20,927 nucleotides of DNA from Oscillospiraceae bacterium UBA1230 (GCA_002309395.1 DBWU01000070.1:8671-29597); one strand, 5' to 3'. Counted from the stretch's first letter, positions 6,126 through 16,088 are shown. The notes: generated by a model not told the origin, from the sequence alone. Numbers and translations are program-made.

Positions 6126-7484
6126 TCAGCGATCTTCCATGGGGACGTAGTCTCGATACGACATGGCGGCGCGGTAGGCGGGTCGCATGATCCGTCCGCC
6201 GGTGAGCAGTTCCTCCAGCCGGTGAGCGCACCAGCCGGAGATCCGTGCAATGGCAAACAGGGGCGTAAACAACTCTTCGGGAACGCCCAGCATTTTATAC
6301 ACCAGACCGGAATAGAGGTCCACGTTGGCGCAGATCGGCAGCGTGCGGTGCAGACGCTCCATCAACAGCGGCGCGCCGACACGTTCCACGGATTCCAACA
6401 GCTCCAATTCGCGCAAATAGCCTTTTTCCGCCGCCAGCGAACGGGCGTATTTGCGGATCGCCGCGGCGCGCGGATCGCTGATGGTGTAAACGGCGTGACC
6501 CATACCGTAGATCTTGCCGCTCCTGTCTCCGGCGGTGCCGTCCAGCAGACGGGACAGATAGGCGCGCATCTTCCCGTCGTCCGGCTCCGGGATCTCCTCT
6601 TTGATAAACGCCAGCATCTCCATTACCTTCGCGTTGGCGCCGCCGTGGAGGGGACCCTTCAAAGAGCCTACCGCCGCCGCGATGGCGCTGTACGTATCGG
6701 TGCCGGTGGAGGTGAGCAAACGGCAGGAGAAGGTGGAGTTGTTGCCGCCGCCGTGTTCGGCGTGCAGCATCAGCAGAAGATCCAGAAGCTTTGCCTCTTC
6801 ATCGGTATAGCTCTTGTTGGGACGCACCATCCGCAAAAAGTTTTCCGCCACGGAGAGCTTTTCATCCGGGTTATGGATATAGAGCGATTTGTGGTCAAAG
6901 GCGTGGCGCTTCACGGCATACGCATCCGCCACGATGCTGGGGAGACAGCCGATCAGCTCAATGGACTGACGCATCACGTTTTCAAGCGACGTATCGTCAG
7001 GCCGCTCATCGTAGGAATACAGCACCAGCACACTGCGCTCCAGCTTATTCATGATGTTGCGCGAAGGCGCCTTCAGGATCATATCTTCAAAGAAATTATC
7101 CGGCAGGGAACGGGCGCCGGTGAGGATCTTATTGAACCGCGCCAACTGCTCAGCGGTGGGGAGATGCCCGAACAGCAGCAGATACGAAACTTCTTCATAG
7201 CCGAAGGTGCCGCTTTTGCTGTGGTTCTCCGCCAGCTCCGTGGCGCTGATGCCCCGATAGTACAACTCGCCGGGGATCGGCACCTTTTCCATATCGCGCA
7301 TATAGTATCCCTGTACGCTGCCGATCTGGGTCACACCGGCGACCACACCCGTCCCGTCGGCGTTGCGAAGGCCGCGCTTGACCGCGTCGCCTGCGTAGTA
7401 GTGGGAGTCAATACGGTATGCGTCCTGCAGCTCCGCACAAAGCGACTGTACGTATTGATTCAGCTCCAGCTTGTCGGTATTCAT
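6126..7484 (-). CDS. gltA: Citrate synthase
   Basis: A 452-residue si-type citrate synthase family protein, condensing acetyl-CoA with oxaloacetate. The catalytic triad is visible: His280 in GPLHGGAN, His330 in GMGHAVYTISDPRA and Asp389 in NVDLYSG. The conserved LHAEHGGGNNSTF (240-252) is also present. The length is slightly above the roughly 430 residues of E. coli GltA because of an N-terminal extension of about 30 residues. AAAGGAG about 9 nt upstream supports ATG 7484. A consensus promoter lies directly upstream, so it is transcribed independently of asnA, gltX and glnN, although on the same strand. In anaerobic Clostridia this enzyme mainly feeds 2-oxoglutarate and glutamate synthesis, which fits the neighbouring genes. 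A 2-methylcitrate synthase role cannot be excluded from sequence alone. Confidence 0.93.
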   Translation of the reverse strand: MNTDKLELNQYVQSLCAELQDAYRIDSHYYAGDAVKRGLRNADGTGVVAGVTQIGSVQGYYMRDMEKVPIPGELYYRGISATELAENHSKSGTFGYEEVSYLLLFGHLPTAEQLARFNKILTGARSLPDNFFEDMILKAPSRNIMNKLERSVLVLYSYDERPDDTSLENVMRQSIELIGCLPSIVADAYAVKRHAFDHKSLYIHNPDEKLSVAENFLRMVRPNKSYTDEEAKLLDLLLMLHAEHGGGNNSTFSCRLLTSTGTDTYSAIAAAVGSLKGPLHGGANAKVMEMLAFIKEEIPEPDDGKMRAYLSRLLDGTAGDRSGKIYGMGHAVYTISDPRAAAIRKYARSLAAEKGYLRELELLESVERVGAPLLMERLHRTLPICANVDLYSGLVYKMLGVPEELFTPLFAIARISGWCAHRLEELLTGGRIMRPAYRAAMSYRDYVPMEDR

Positions 7485-7515
7485 GGGGCAACACTCCTTT
7501 TCCGGGTATGGTAAC

Positions 7516-7544
7516 AGTATAGATGGTCAAATCACAAAATGCAA
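7516..7544 (-). promoter_or_regulatory. Sigma-A promoter of citrate synthase
   Basis: On the minus strand, TTGCAT (7544-7539), a 17-bp spacer and TATACT (7521-7516). The expected start is near 7509, leaving a leader of about 25 nt that holds the AAAGGAG site. Confidence 0.82.
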
Positions 7545-7647
7545 GTAAAAAAATATTTTCATGCAAAACCAACAGATGAAACCGAGAATATGCGGCTTAA
7601 ATTGGAATAATGTGAATGATAATGAATCTATACTTGCAGAAAGGGAC

Positions 7648-7682
7648 AAAAATGCAGGGCGAGTATCATTTACCCACCCTGC
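7648..7682 (-). terminator. Terminator after asnA
   Basis: On the minus strand, GCAGGG (7682-7677) pairs with CCCTGC (7659-7654) and is followed by ATTTTTG. The loop is long, so the stem is only moderately stable. It begins 13 nt after the asnA stop. The rest of the interval 7545-7647 shows no further feature. Confidence 0.6.
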
Positions 7683-7694
7683 AAGCGCTGTTTC

Positions 7695-8705
7695 TTAAAG
7701 GAGCATGATGCCGGCTTTTTCACATTCGGAAAGGGTGTTCTTATCCCAGAGACTGCTTTGCACCTCGCCGATGTGGCAGGTGCCGATCAGGAGCATACAA
7801 AGCCGGGACTGACCGATTCCGCCGCCGATGGTCAGCGGCAGTTGACCGCTTAAGAGCATTTTGTGGAAGGGAAGCTCCGCCCGTTCCGGACAGCCGCGGA
7901 TCGCCAGCTGACGGACCATGGACGCTTCGTCCACCCGGATGCCCATGGAGGAGATCTCAAAGGCTCGACCCAACACGTCGTTCCAAATGAGGATATCGCC
8001 GTTGAGTTCCCAATCGTCATAATCGGGGGCACGGCCGTCGTGCGGCTGACCGGAGACGTGCAACGCGCCGCCGATCTGCATGAGGAACACGGTGTGATGC
8101 TCCCGGCAAATGGCGTCTTCCCGTTCTTTGGGCGTCAGATCGCCGTAGCGGTCCTCCAGCTCCTGGGTGGTGACAAAATAAACGTCCCGTTCCACGCTGG
8201 TGTGAAGGCTGGGAAAGGCGGTGTGCAGTGCATCGTTTGTTTCGCATACGGCGCCCACGATGGCGCGCACCACCTGACGAAGATACGCCTCGTTGCGTTC
8301 CTCGCGGCTGATAACCTTTTCCCAATCCCACTGATCCACGTACACGGAATGGAGATTGTCCACCTCTTCGTCCCGGCGGATCGCGTCCATATCCGTCACA
8401 AGACCCTTGCCGGCGCTGAAACCGTAGCGCTTAAGCGCCAGACGTTTCCATTTTGCCAGAGAATGTACCACCTGTGCATTGGCGCCCACGTCGGGAATGT
8501 CAAAAGAAACGGGGCGCTCCACACCGTTAAGATTATCATTCAGCCCCGAATGTTCCTCAACGAACAGCGGGGCGGAAACGCGCCGCAGATTCAGTGCGTT
8601 GCAAAGATTCATCTGGAAGTTGCTCTTGATAAATTCGATGGCGCGCTGCATTTCATATACGGACAGCGGCGTTTGATACCCCTGGGGGATCGTGACCTTA
8701 CTCAT
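7695..8705 (-). CDS. asnA: Aspartate-ammonia ligase (asparagine synthetase A)
   Basis: A 336-residue AsnA, the ammonia-dependent asparagine synthetase, which converts aspartate, ammonia and ATP to asparagine, AMP and diphosphate. It has the class II aminoacyl-tRNA-synthetase fold. Family hallmarks are the start MSKVTIPQGYQTPLSVYEMQ, VYVDQWDWEKVI (121-132), SFDIPDVGANAQVVHSLAKW and the C-terminal GGGIGQSRLCMLLI, a motif-3-like ATP site. The length matches the usual 330 residues. GAGGTG lies about 9 nt before ATG 8705. The gene starts 38 nt after the glnN stop, so it is the last gene of the gltX-glnN-asnA operon and is followed by a hairpin terminator. Its use of free ammonia complements glutamine synthetase next door. 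Confidence 0.96.
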   Translation of the reverse strand: MSKVTIPQGYQTPLSVYEMQRAIEFIKSNFQMNLCNALNLRRVSAPLFVEEHSGLNDNLNGVERPVSFDIPDVGANAQVVHSLAKWKRLALKRYGFSAGKGLVTDMDAIRRDEEVDNLHSVYVDQWDWEKVISREERNEAYLRQVVRAIVGAVCETNDALHTAFPSLHTSVERDVYFVTTQELEDRYGDLTPKEREDAICREHHTVFLMQIGGALHVSGQPHDGRAPDYDDWELNGDILIWNDVLGRAFEISSMGIRVDEASMVRQLAIRGCPERAELPFHKMLLSGQLPLTIGGGIGQSRLCMLLIGTCHIGEVQSSLWDKNTLSECEKAGIMLL

Positions 8706-8743
8706 AGGATCGGCACCTCTTTCTTAGATGGTATGATTTGTGA

Positions 8744-10843
<2,100 letters not shown>

Positions 10844-10887
10844 AGGAAAGATTCCTTTCTGCCTAAGCGTTAAAATAGTGTCAGCGA

Positions 10888-12378
10888 TCACGCCTCCAGC
10901 CGGGAGAGCCCCAGTGAAAGGCGGCGCAGCGTTTCGTCCCGACCTAAGATCTGGCAGATCTCCACGGCGCCGCCGGGCGTCACCAGCTTGCCGGCTGCGG
11001 CGATCCGCACCGGCCACATCAGCGTGGCGTTTTTGACCGCTAAACGCTCCGCCAGAGCGATCAACGCGTCGTGAATAGATTCCGTCGTCCAATCCGGCAG
11101 GGCGGTGAGCACCGGAATCACCGATGCAAGCATATCGCGGCTGATGGGCGCGTCGGTCTTTGACTTTTTGTTGGTGAAAAGTTCAAGATCATAGTCCGGC
11201 AGCTCGTCGAAGAAATCCAATTTTTCGGGGATATCCGTCAGACGTTCGCACCGTGCCTGCAGCAGCGCGGCGATCGCGGCGGTATCCAGCGCCGGATTTC
11301 GCACGGCTTGGCGGATATAGGGGAGCGCCGCCTCATGGAACTTCTCCGGCGTAAGCTGGCGCAGATACACTGCGTTGAAATGATCCAGCTTTGCCCGATC
11401 GAAAATGGCAGGTGACTTGGAAATACCTGTCAAGTCAAACGCCTTTACAAGCTCTGCGAGAGAAAAAATCTCCTGCTCGGCAATCTCACCCTTGGGACTC
11501 CATCCCAAAAGCGCCACGTAGTTGAGGATCGCCTCGGTCAAATAGCCCTGCGCCTTGAGATCCTCATAGCTGGGATCACCGTGGCGCTTGGACATCTTGT
11601 TTTGCGCGTCACGCATTACCGGCGAACAGTGCACGTAAGTCGGCACGTCCCAGCCGAAAGCCTGGTACAGAAGGTTATACTTCGGCGCGGAGGAGAGATA
11701 TTCACTGCCGCGCACCACGTGGGTAATGCCCATCAGGTGATCGTCGATCACGTTGGCAAAGTTATACGTCGGTAAACCGTCACGCTTCAGAAGGACCTGA
11801 TCGTCCAGCGTGCTGTTTTCCACCGTAATGTCGCCGAACACCGCGTCATGGAAAGTGGTGGTGCCGCCGTCCGGGATCCGCTGTCGGATCACGTAGGGCA
11901 TGCCCTGCGCCAGCTTCTCCTGCGTCTCCCGGCAGGAAAGACAGCGGCACGGATCCGCCGCGCGGTCAAATTCGCCGCTCTCTTCTTCGGACTCCGTCCT
12001 TTCGCAGAAGCAGTAATACGCGCCGCCCAGCTCCGTTAAAAGCTCCGCATAGCGCCCGTACGTTTCCCGGCGCTGTGACTGGATATACGGCGCCACGGGA
12101 CCGCCCACGTCGGGGCCTTCGTCGTGACTGAGACCGCATTCCGCCATGGTGCGGTAGATCACGTCCACCGCGCCGTCTACCAAACGACCCTGATCGGTAT
12201 CCTCGATACGCAAGATAAAGGTGCCGTTGCTGCCCCGTGCAATCAGCCACGTATACAGGGCGGTACGAAGATTTCCCACGTGCATATAACCGGTAGGGGA
12301 GGGCGCAAACCGGGTGCGGACCGTTCCGCGCGGGATCTTGCGCTCCATCTCCTTAAAATAGCTTCTGTCGATCGCCAT
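10888..12378 (-). CDS. gltX: Glutamate-tRNA ligase
   Basis: A 496-residue class I glutamyl-tRNA synthetase charging tRNA-Glu. The ATP signature motif is RFAPSPTGYMHVGN (23-36, HIGH equivalent HVGN) and the second is KMSKR (261-265). A zinc-binding knuckle is likely from Cys123-x-Cys125 and Cys144/Cys146/Cys149. The C-terminal anticodon-binding helices extend from about residue 330. AGGAGGT about 6 nt upstream supports ATG 12378. It is the first gene of the gltX-glnN-asnA operon and carries a strong promoter with an inverted repeat at its start site. Many Firmicutes misacylate tRNA-Gln with GltX and then amidate it; whether this enzyme is non-discriminating cannot be told from the sequence. 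Confidence 0.96.
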   Translation of the reverse strand: MAIDRSYFKEMERKIPRGTVRTRFAPSPTGYMHVGNLRTALYTWLIARGSNGTFILRIEDTDQGRLVDGAVDVIYRTMAECGLSHDEGPDVGGPVAPYIQSQRRETYGRYAELLTELGGAYYCFCERTESEEESGEFDRAADPCRCLSCRETQEKLAQGMPYVIRQRIPDGGTTTFHDAVFGDITVENSTLDDQVLLKRDGLPTYNFANVIDDHLMGITHVVRGSEYLSSAPKYNLLYQAFGWDVPTYVHCSPVMRDAQNKMSKRHGDPSYEDLKAQGYLTEAILNYVALLGWSPKGEIAEQEIFSLAELVKAFDLTGISKSPAIFDRAKLDHFNAVYLRQLTPEKFHEAALPYIRQAVRNPALDTAAIAALLQARCERLTDIPEKLDFFDELPDYDLELFTNKKSKTDAPISRDMLASVIPVLTALPDWTTESIHDALIALAERLAVKNATLMWPVRIAAAGKLVTPGGAVEICQILGRDETLRRLSLGLSRLEA

Positions 12379-12393
12379 GGCGAGACCTCCTGT

Positions 12394-12413
12394 GTAGATT
12401 CTTTAAAATCTAC
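12394..12413. promoter_or_regulatory. Inverted repeat (candidate operator) at the gltX start site
   Basis: GTAGATT-CTTTAA-AATCTAC is a perfect 7-bp inverted repeat with a 6-nt centre. It covers the predicted transcription start of the gltX promoter and ends just before the ribosome-binding site. It could be a repressor site or a small 5' hairpin. Confidence 0.5.
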
Positions 12414-12416
12414 TAT

Positions 12417-12445
12417 ATCATATAATTTGTGGAAGAAAATGTCAA
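12417..12445 (-). promoter_or_regulatory. Sigma-A promoter of the gltX-glnN-asnA operon
   Basis: On the minus strand, a perfect TTGACA (12445-12440), a 17-bp spacer and TATGAT (12422-12417). The start would fall near 12410, inside the inverted repeat at 12394-12413. Confidence 0.85.
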
Positions 12446-12463
12446 TCGTTTCCCAACCATTTC

Positions 12464-12492
12464 TTGCAATACCGCGTCAGCCGTGGTAGAAT
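12464..12492 (+). promoter_or_regulatory. Sigma-A promoter of trpS
   Basis: TTGCAA (12464-12469), a 17-bp spacer and TAGAAT (12487-12492), located 41 nt before the trpS start. No T-box leader fits in this short distance. Confidence 0.78.
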
Positions 12493-12533
12493 AGAGCGGT
12501 AATTTGTGGAATCAGCCAAAGGAGCAACGACCA

Positions 12534-13529
12534 ATGGATGAGAAAAAGAAACGGATTTTCAGCGGGATCCAGCCTTCCGGAGAACTGACGCTGGGTTCCT
12601 ATATGGGCGCGATCCGCAATTGGGTGGCACTGCAGGACGAGTATGAGTGTCTCTATTGTATCGTGGATGAACACGCCATCACCGTCCGGCAGGAGCCGGC
12701 ACTTTTGCGAAAGCGCTCCATCGCCCAGCTTGCACAGTATCTGGCGTGCGGTCTCGACCCGGAAAAGAATATCATGTTCATTCAAAGCCACGTGCCCCAG
12801 CACGCGGAGCTGGCATGGATATTAGGCTGCTATACGCAGTTCGGCGAGCTGAGCCGTATGACCCAGTTCAAGGCGAAATCCGCCCAGCACGCCGATAACA
12901 TCACGGCAGGTCTTTTCACCTATCCCGTGCTGATGGCGGCGGATATTCTGCTCTATCAGGCGGATCTGGTGCCGGTGGGTGAGGATCAGCGCCAGCACGT
13001 GGAGCTGACCCGTGACATTGCCCAGCGATTCAACAGCGTTTATAGCGACACGTTTACCTTGCCGGAGGCGTTCATTCCCAAGATGGGCGCGCGGCTGATG
13101 TCGCTGGACGATCCCACCACGAAGATGAGCAAGTCCCTGCCGGAGGGCTGTGTCAATCTCATGGATCCACCGGAAGTGATCATGAAGAAATTCAAGCGCG
13201 CCGTGACGGATTGCGAGACAGCCGTCAAGTTTGATAAAGAGCATAAGCCGGGCATATCCAACCTATTAACCATCTACTGCGCCGCCACGGGGAAGACCGT
13301 GGAGGAGGCGGAGCAGATCTTTGCCGGACAGGGGTATGGCGTATTCAAGCCGGCGGTCGGCGAGGCGGTGGTGGAGCTCCTGCGGCCGATCCGCGAGGAG
13401 TCGGAGCGCATCATGGGCGACAAGGCGTATCTGGAGCGTATCTACCAAACAGGCGCGGAACGCGCTCGGTATCTTGCCAATAAAACCATCAGTAAGGTCC
13501 AGCGCAAAGTTGGTTTCGTGCCGCGGTAA
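12534..13529 (+). CDS. trpS: Tryptophan-tRNA ligase
   Basis: A 331-residue class I tryptophanyl-tRNA synthetase, charging tRNA-Trp. Hallmarks are FSGIQPSGELTLGSYMGA near the N-terminus (HIGH-equivalent region), VPVGEDQRQHVELTRDIA (146-163) and KMSKS (197-201). The length matches the bacterial family. ATG 12534 is supported by AAAGGAG (12518-12524) 9 nt upstream; the open frame starting at 12504 has no such site and would begin too close to the promoter. The regulation seems simple: the leader is only about 35 nt, without a T-box or an attenuator. The YwaF-like membrane protein gene starts 31 nt after it, without an obvious promoter, so the two may be co-transcribed. Confidence 0.96.
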   Translation: MDEKKKRIFSGIQPSGELTLGSYMGAIRNWVALQDEYECLYCIVDEHAITVRQEPALLRKRSIAQLAQYLACGLDPEKNIMFIQSHVPQHAELAWILGCYTQFGELSRMTQFKAKSAQHADNITAGLFTYPVLMAADILLYQADLVPVGEDQRQHVELTRDIAQRFNSVYSDTFTLPEAFIPKMGARLMSLDDPTTKMSKSLPEGCVNLMDPPEVIMKKFKRAVTDCETAVKFDKEHKPGISNLLTIYCAATGKTVEEAEQIFAGQGYGVFKPAVGEAVVELLRPIREESERIMGDKAYLERIYQTGAERARYLANKTISKVQRKVGFVPR

Positions 13530-13560
13530 ATAGAGAAGACGGTTTGCTTCGGGAGGCATC

Positions 13561-14388
13561 ATGGAAAGCTTTTTTGTTCATCTTTTCACATCACTTGCCG
13601 GTAAATTTCCACAGACGCCGCCGGCGTGGGGAACGCTGCACGTCGTGTTCTTTGCGCTGGGGTTGACCGCTTCCGCGGCGCTGGCATTTTTGTGGCGAAA
13701 GAGTGATACAAGGCGTTTTAATCTGATCCTTCGCACCGCGGGTTTCGTGCTGTGCGGCATGGAGGTCGTCAAGATCTCCTTTTTCCACTTCGCGCTGTTG
13801 GATTGTAATTTGACAAATACAGTGAATCTGTTTCCGTTTCAGCTTTGCAGTTTGCCCATCTATCTGGCGCCCATTGCGTCTTTTTTGAAAGAGGAGAGCA
13901 AGGTAAGGAAAGCCATGCTCACCTTCATGATGACCTATACCTTCATGAGCGGGCTTTCGGCGTTCATCAATCCCTCGGGCATTCTGCTGGAATACGTTTT
14001 GCCGACGTATCATTCGCTTTTGTGGCACATGCTGCTGGTATTTATCGGCATGTTGATCGCTTTTTCCGGCCGCGGCGGTCACACGCTGCGCGATTTCGGC
14101 AGGGCGGCGGTTCTGTTCATCGCCTGCTGCTACGTGGCGCTGTTTTTGAACGTTCTCCTGCCCACGCTTCTGCCCGGCGCCAACGTCAATATGTTTTATC
14201 TGGGTCCGAACCGCTCGTCGTTGATCGTATTCTGCGATATTTACGACCGGTATGACTGGTGCGTCCAGATGAAGATGTACGAAATGTCGCTGACGATCGG
14301 CGCGTTCCTGTTCTTCGCGCCCCATATGATCGTTGCCCGGTGCCGCGCTCGTCGTACAAAACACAAGGAATCGTGTGCAATACAATAG
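13561..14388 (+). CDS. YwaF/TMEM164-type integral membrane protein
   Basis: A 275-residue polytopic membrane protein with about seven hydrophobic segments, resembling the Bacillus YwaF family (TIGR02206), distantly related to eukaryotic TMEM164. The family-typical segment LFPFQLCSLPIYLAPI contains Cys96, and PTYHSLLWHMLLVF contains His151 and His156. In TMEM164 a membrane-embedded Cys and His are linked to acyl transfer between phospholipids, so a lipid-modifying role here is possible but inferred. GGGAGG lies only 4 nt before ATG 13561. The C-terminal tail is basic (RCRARRTKHK). It follows trpS by 31 nt and ends at a strong terminator. The family assignment is by recognition of pattern, not by search. 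Confidence 0.75.
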   Translation: MESFFVHLFTSLAGKFPQTPPAWGTLHVVFFALGLTASAALAFLWRKSDTRRFNLILRTAGFVLCGMEVVKISFFHFALLDCNLTNTVNLFPFQLCSLPIYLAPIASFLKEESKVRKAMLTFMMTYTFMSGLSAFINPSGILLEYVLPTYHSLLWHMLLVFIGMLIAFSGRGGHTLRDFGRAAVLFIACCYVALFLNVLLPTLLPGANVNMFYLGPNRSSLIVFCDIYDRYDWCVQMKMYEMSLTIGAFLFFAPHMIVARCRARRTKHKESCAIQ

Positions 14389-14390
14389 AG

Positions 14391-14417
14391 AAAACGACCG
14401 CTTTTGCGGTCGTTTTT
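14391..14417. terminator. Bidirectional terminator after the YwaF-like gene
   Basis: AAAACGACCGC (14391-14401) pairs with GCGGTCGTTTT (14406-14416) across a TTTT loop, followed by T. The flanking A and T tracts let it also end the minus-strand small-protein cluster stopping at 14437. Confidence 0.88.
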
Positions 14418-14436
14418 CATGTCCTTGTCCGTGCCG

Positions 14437-14736
14437 TCACAGGATCAACAGCAGTCCCAGCGCGATCAGAGCCTCCTCGTCGGCATCCTGGCGGAAGAGA
14501 AGAAAGAGGATCGCCAGCAGAAGAAGGTCGCCCGAGTCAACGTTGTCGAGCTTCAGCCGATCCAGCAATCCCTCGAATAGGCCCTTGCCGGGCGTCGGAG
14601 GGGGAAGCGGCGGAAGTGGCGGAGGCGGAGGAGGCGGGAAATGGGGCGGCTCCTGTGACGGCGGAGGAGGCGGCGGTTCAGGTTGCCGTAGACGGTCATA
14701 ACCGCCGCTTGTATTTCGTACGTAACGGTTATACAT
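14437..14736 (-). CDS. Proline-rich small protein with hydrophobic C-terminus
   Basis: A 99-residue protein of unknown function. Residues 1-18 are basic and polar, 19-48 are almost pure proline (runs of six and seven Pro), and 55-99 hold a short amphipathic stretch followed by LDNVDSGDLLLLAILFLLFR and EEALIALGLLLIL. The last two are hydrophobic segments split by an acidic DADEE turn. This layout, a proline-rich head and an L-rich tail with an acidic break, recurs in small clostridial proteins of uncharacterised role as far as I recall. Its ATG overlaps the stop of the upstream 115-aa gene by 8 nt (ATGTATAA), implying translational coupling; a GGGGGA site lies inside that gene. A membrane or spore-surface location is inference. 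Confidence 0.75.
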   Translation of the reverse strand: MYNRYVRNTSGGYDRLRQPEPPPPPPSQEPPHFPPPPPPPLPPLPPPTPGKGLFEGLLDRLKLDNVDSGDLLLLAILFLLFRQDADEEALIALGLLLIL

Positions 14737-15076
14737 TCAAATTCCCCCGATCCAGCAGGAATTGTTTGCCCACGCGGATCATCCTGGAAAGCTGCACGGC
14801 CCGTTCCACCTTTGCCTGTTTTTCCGGCTTGAGGAAGGGACGAAGCGCCAGCAGCAACTGCATCGACTGGCTGTTGCCGCTTTGATACGCCTGCAATAGC
14901 GGCGCGAGTTTGCCGAGGATCTGCGGATCGATCCCACCCGGTGCGGCGGCGGTGGATGCGGCGTCGGACGCGCCGTCCTTTTCACCGCCGGATAGCTTTT
15001 GCGCCAGCTCCATCACCTGCGCCATGCTGTCGGGATTTGACAAAATGGCGTTGAGTTGCTCCTCTAAACCTGCCAC
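14729..15076 (-). CDS. Small helical protein, middle gene of three-gene cluster
   Basis: A 115-residue soluble, mostly helical protein starting MAGLEEQLNAILSNPDSMAQ. A low-complexity Ala/Gly/Ser/Asp linker (about 34-48) separates an N-terminal helix pair from a C-terminal helical part, LLLALRPFLKPEKQAKVERA, which ends in a basic VGKQFLLDRGNLNV. No signal peptide or membrane helix. Both this protein and its upstream partner have the pattern short helix, -NP- or -DP-, then Leu/Met-rich helix (SNPDSMAQVMELAQKL here, KNDPELMQKLAQ there), suggesting related folds. It starts 18 nt after the upstream gene stops and overlaps the next by 8 nt. Function unknown. Confidence 0.75.
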   Translation of the reverse strand: MAGLEEQLNAILSNPDSMAQVMELAQKLSGGEKDGASDAASTAAAPGGIDPQILGKLAPLLQAYQSGNSQSMQLLLALRPFLKPEKQAKVERAVQLSRMIRVGKQFLLDRGNLNV

Positions 15077-15094
15077 ACGCCGTCGCCCCTTTCC

Positions 15095-15331
15095 TTATTC
15101 CTGCAGACTGTTTCCGATTCGTTGCAAGAGCGCCGCGCCGCCCGGCGTGGACATGATATGCTTCATGGTGGACAGAAGCTGTGCCGTATTCCCGGCGGCG
15201 GCTTGCTCCAGCGATTTGCCGCCGTCGGTTTGCAAAAGACGCATCAACGCCTGGGCGTCAGGCGATTGCGCCAGCTTTTGCATCAGCTCCGGGTCATTTT
15301 TCAGCCGTTCGATGATTTTTTTCTGGTCCAT
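15095..15331 (-). CDS. Small helical protein, first gene of three-gene cluster
   Basis: A 78-residue soluble helical protein. ATG 15331 has GGAGGG about 10 nt upstream. The open frame continues upstream to 15427, but that part would read through the nth terminator and is not likely coding. The sequence has two similar halves: DPELMQKLAQSPDAQALMRL and the later MKHIMSTPGGAALLQRI, each a helix, a -SP/-TP- break and a second helix. No known domain is recognised. It leads a cluster of three tightly spaced genes. A CATANNNTA element (15374-15366) upstream suggests mother-cell sporulation control; this is inference. Confidence 0.7.
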   Translation of the reverse strand: MDQKKIIERLKNDPELMQKLAQSPDAQALMRLLQTDGGKSLEQAAAGNTAQLLSTMKHIMSTPGGAALLQRIGNSLQE

Positions 15332-15365
15332 GGCGATATATCCCTCCATGCATTGTGTCTCACGG

Positions 15366-15393
15366 TAGTATATGACCGCCATGCAAAAAAAGT
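15366..15393 (-). promoter_or_regulatory. Candidate sigma-E/sigma-K-like promoter of the small-protein cluster
   Basis: On the minus strand, CATATACTA (15374-15366) matches the CATANNNTA -10 of Bacillus sigma-K (and partly sigma-E), with AC 17 nt upstream (15393-15392) as sigma-K expects. A sigma-A reading (TATACT) lacks a good -35. The AC lies in the nth terminator stem. Confidence 0.35.
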
Positions 15394-15415
15394 GACTGCC
15401 GGAAACGGCAGTCAC
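15385..15415 (-). terminator. Terminator after nth
   Basis: On the minus strand, a 10-bp perfect stem GTGACTGCCG/CGGCAGTCAC with a TTTC loop, followed by seven T. It separates nth from the small-protein cluster, so the cluster needs its own promoter. Confidence 0.9.
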
Positions 15416-15433
15416 CAGAATGTTCATCGTTTA

Positions 15434-16069
15434 TCAGAGTGTGGCGGCGTAGTCGCACTGTGCGCGCAGAGGACACGCATCGCACCGGGGGGAGCGCGCC
15501 GTGCAGATCTCTCTGCCAAACAGCACGATCCGATGGCAGAAATGACTGGATTCCTCCGGCGGGATACAGGTGCGGAGCTGTTGCTCTACCTTTACAGGAT
15601 CGCGGCTCCCATCGGTGAGCCCCAAGCGGCCTGTGATGCGTATGCAGTGGGTGTCGCAGACGTAACCCTCCCTGCCGTAGAGATCGCCCAACAGCAGGTT
15701 GGCGGTTTTCCGCCCTACGCCCGGCAGGGTAAGAAGATCATCCATATTGTCCGGTACTTTCCCGCCAAACCGCTCCAAAAGCGCGCGGGCGCTGGCGACG
15801 ATGTCGTTCGCCTTGGCGCGCCAGAATCCGCAGGAGTGAACGTATTGCCCCACCTCATCCACGTCAGCGGCGGCGAAATCCTCCAGCGTGGGATATCGGG
15901 CAAAGAGCGCCGGAGTCACCAGATTGACACGCGCGTCGGTACACTGGGCGGAAAGACGCACGGAAAACATCAGTTCATAATCCTTCTCATATTCCAGCGA
16001 ACAGACCGCGTCGGGATACTGTTCTTTTAATAACGCGATAATGGTCTCCACGGATTCTTTCGACTTCAT
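15434..16069 (-). CDS. nth: Endonuclease III
   Basis: A 211-residue bifunctional DNA glycosylase/AP lyase removing oxidised pyrimidines in base-excision repair. The helix-hairpin-helix is LPGVGRKTANLLLG, with catalytic Lys121, and Asp139 follows in CDTHCIRI. The iron-sulfur loop has Cys189-x6-Cys196-x2-Cys199-x5-Cys205. The length equals E. coli Nth. The usual SAQxTD motif is present as SAQCTD (40-45). GAGGTG 7 nt upstream supports ATG 16069. It is transcribed divergently from rarA, with overlapping promoters, and stops before a strong hairpin terminator. Confidence 0.96.
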   Translation of the reverse strand: MKSKESVETIIALLKEQYPDAVCSLEYEKDYELMFSVRLSAQCTDARVNLVTPALFARYPTLEDFAAADVDEVGQYVHSCGFWRAKANDIVASARALLERFGGKVPDNMDDLLTLPGVGRKTANLLLGDLYGREGYVCDTHCIRITGRLGLTDGSRDPVKVEQQLRTCIPPEESSHFCHRIVLFGREICTARSPRCDACPLRAQCDYAATL

Positions 16070-16088
16070 GACGCATCACCTCATGCCT

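Noticed and set aside
6114..7514. A 466-codon open frame on the plus strand across the whole citrate synthase gene
   Set aside because: The minus strand has all citrate synthase catalytic motifs; the antisense frame is open only because of G+C-rich codon bias and has no recognisable domain.
10844..11092. N-terminal extension of glnN
   Set aside because: It lies within gltX in another frame; GSIII homologues begin near the internal ATG at 10843, which has a ribosome-binding site.
12379..12533. T-box riboswitch upstream of gltX or trpS
   Set aside because: Leaders are only about 30-40 nt and lack the conserved T-box sequence.
14500..14700. A glycine-rich open frame on the plus strand
   Set aside because: It is the complement of the proline codons of the minus-strand proline-rich gene.
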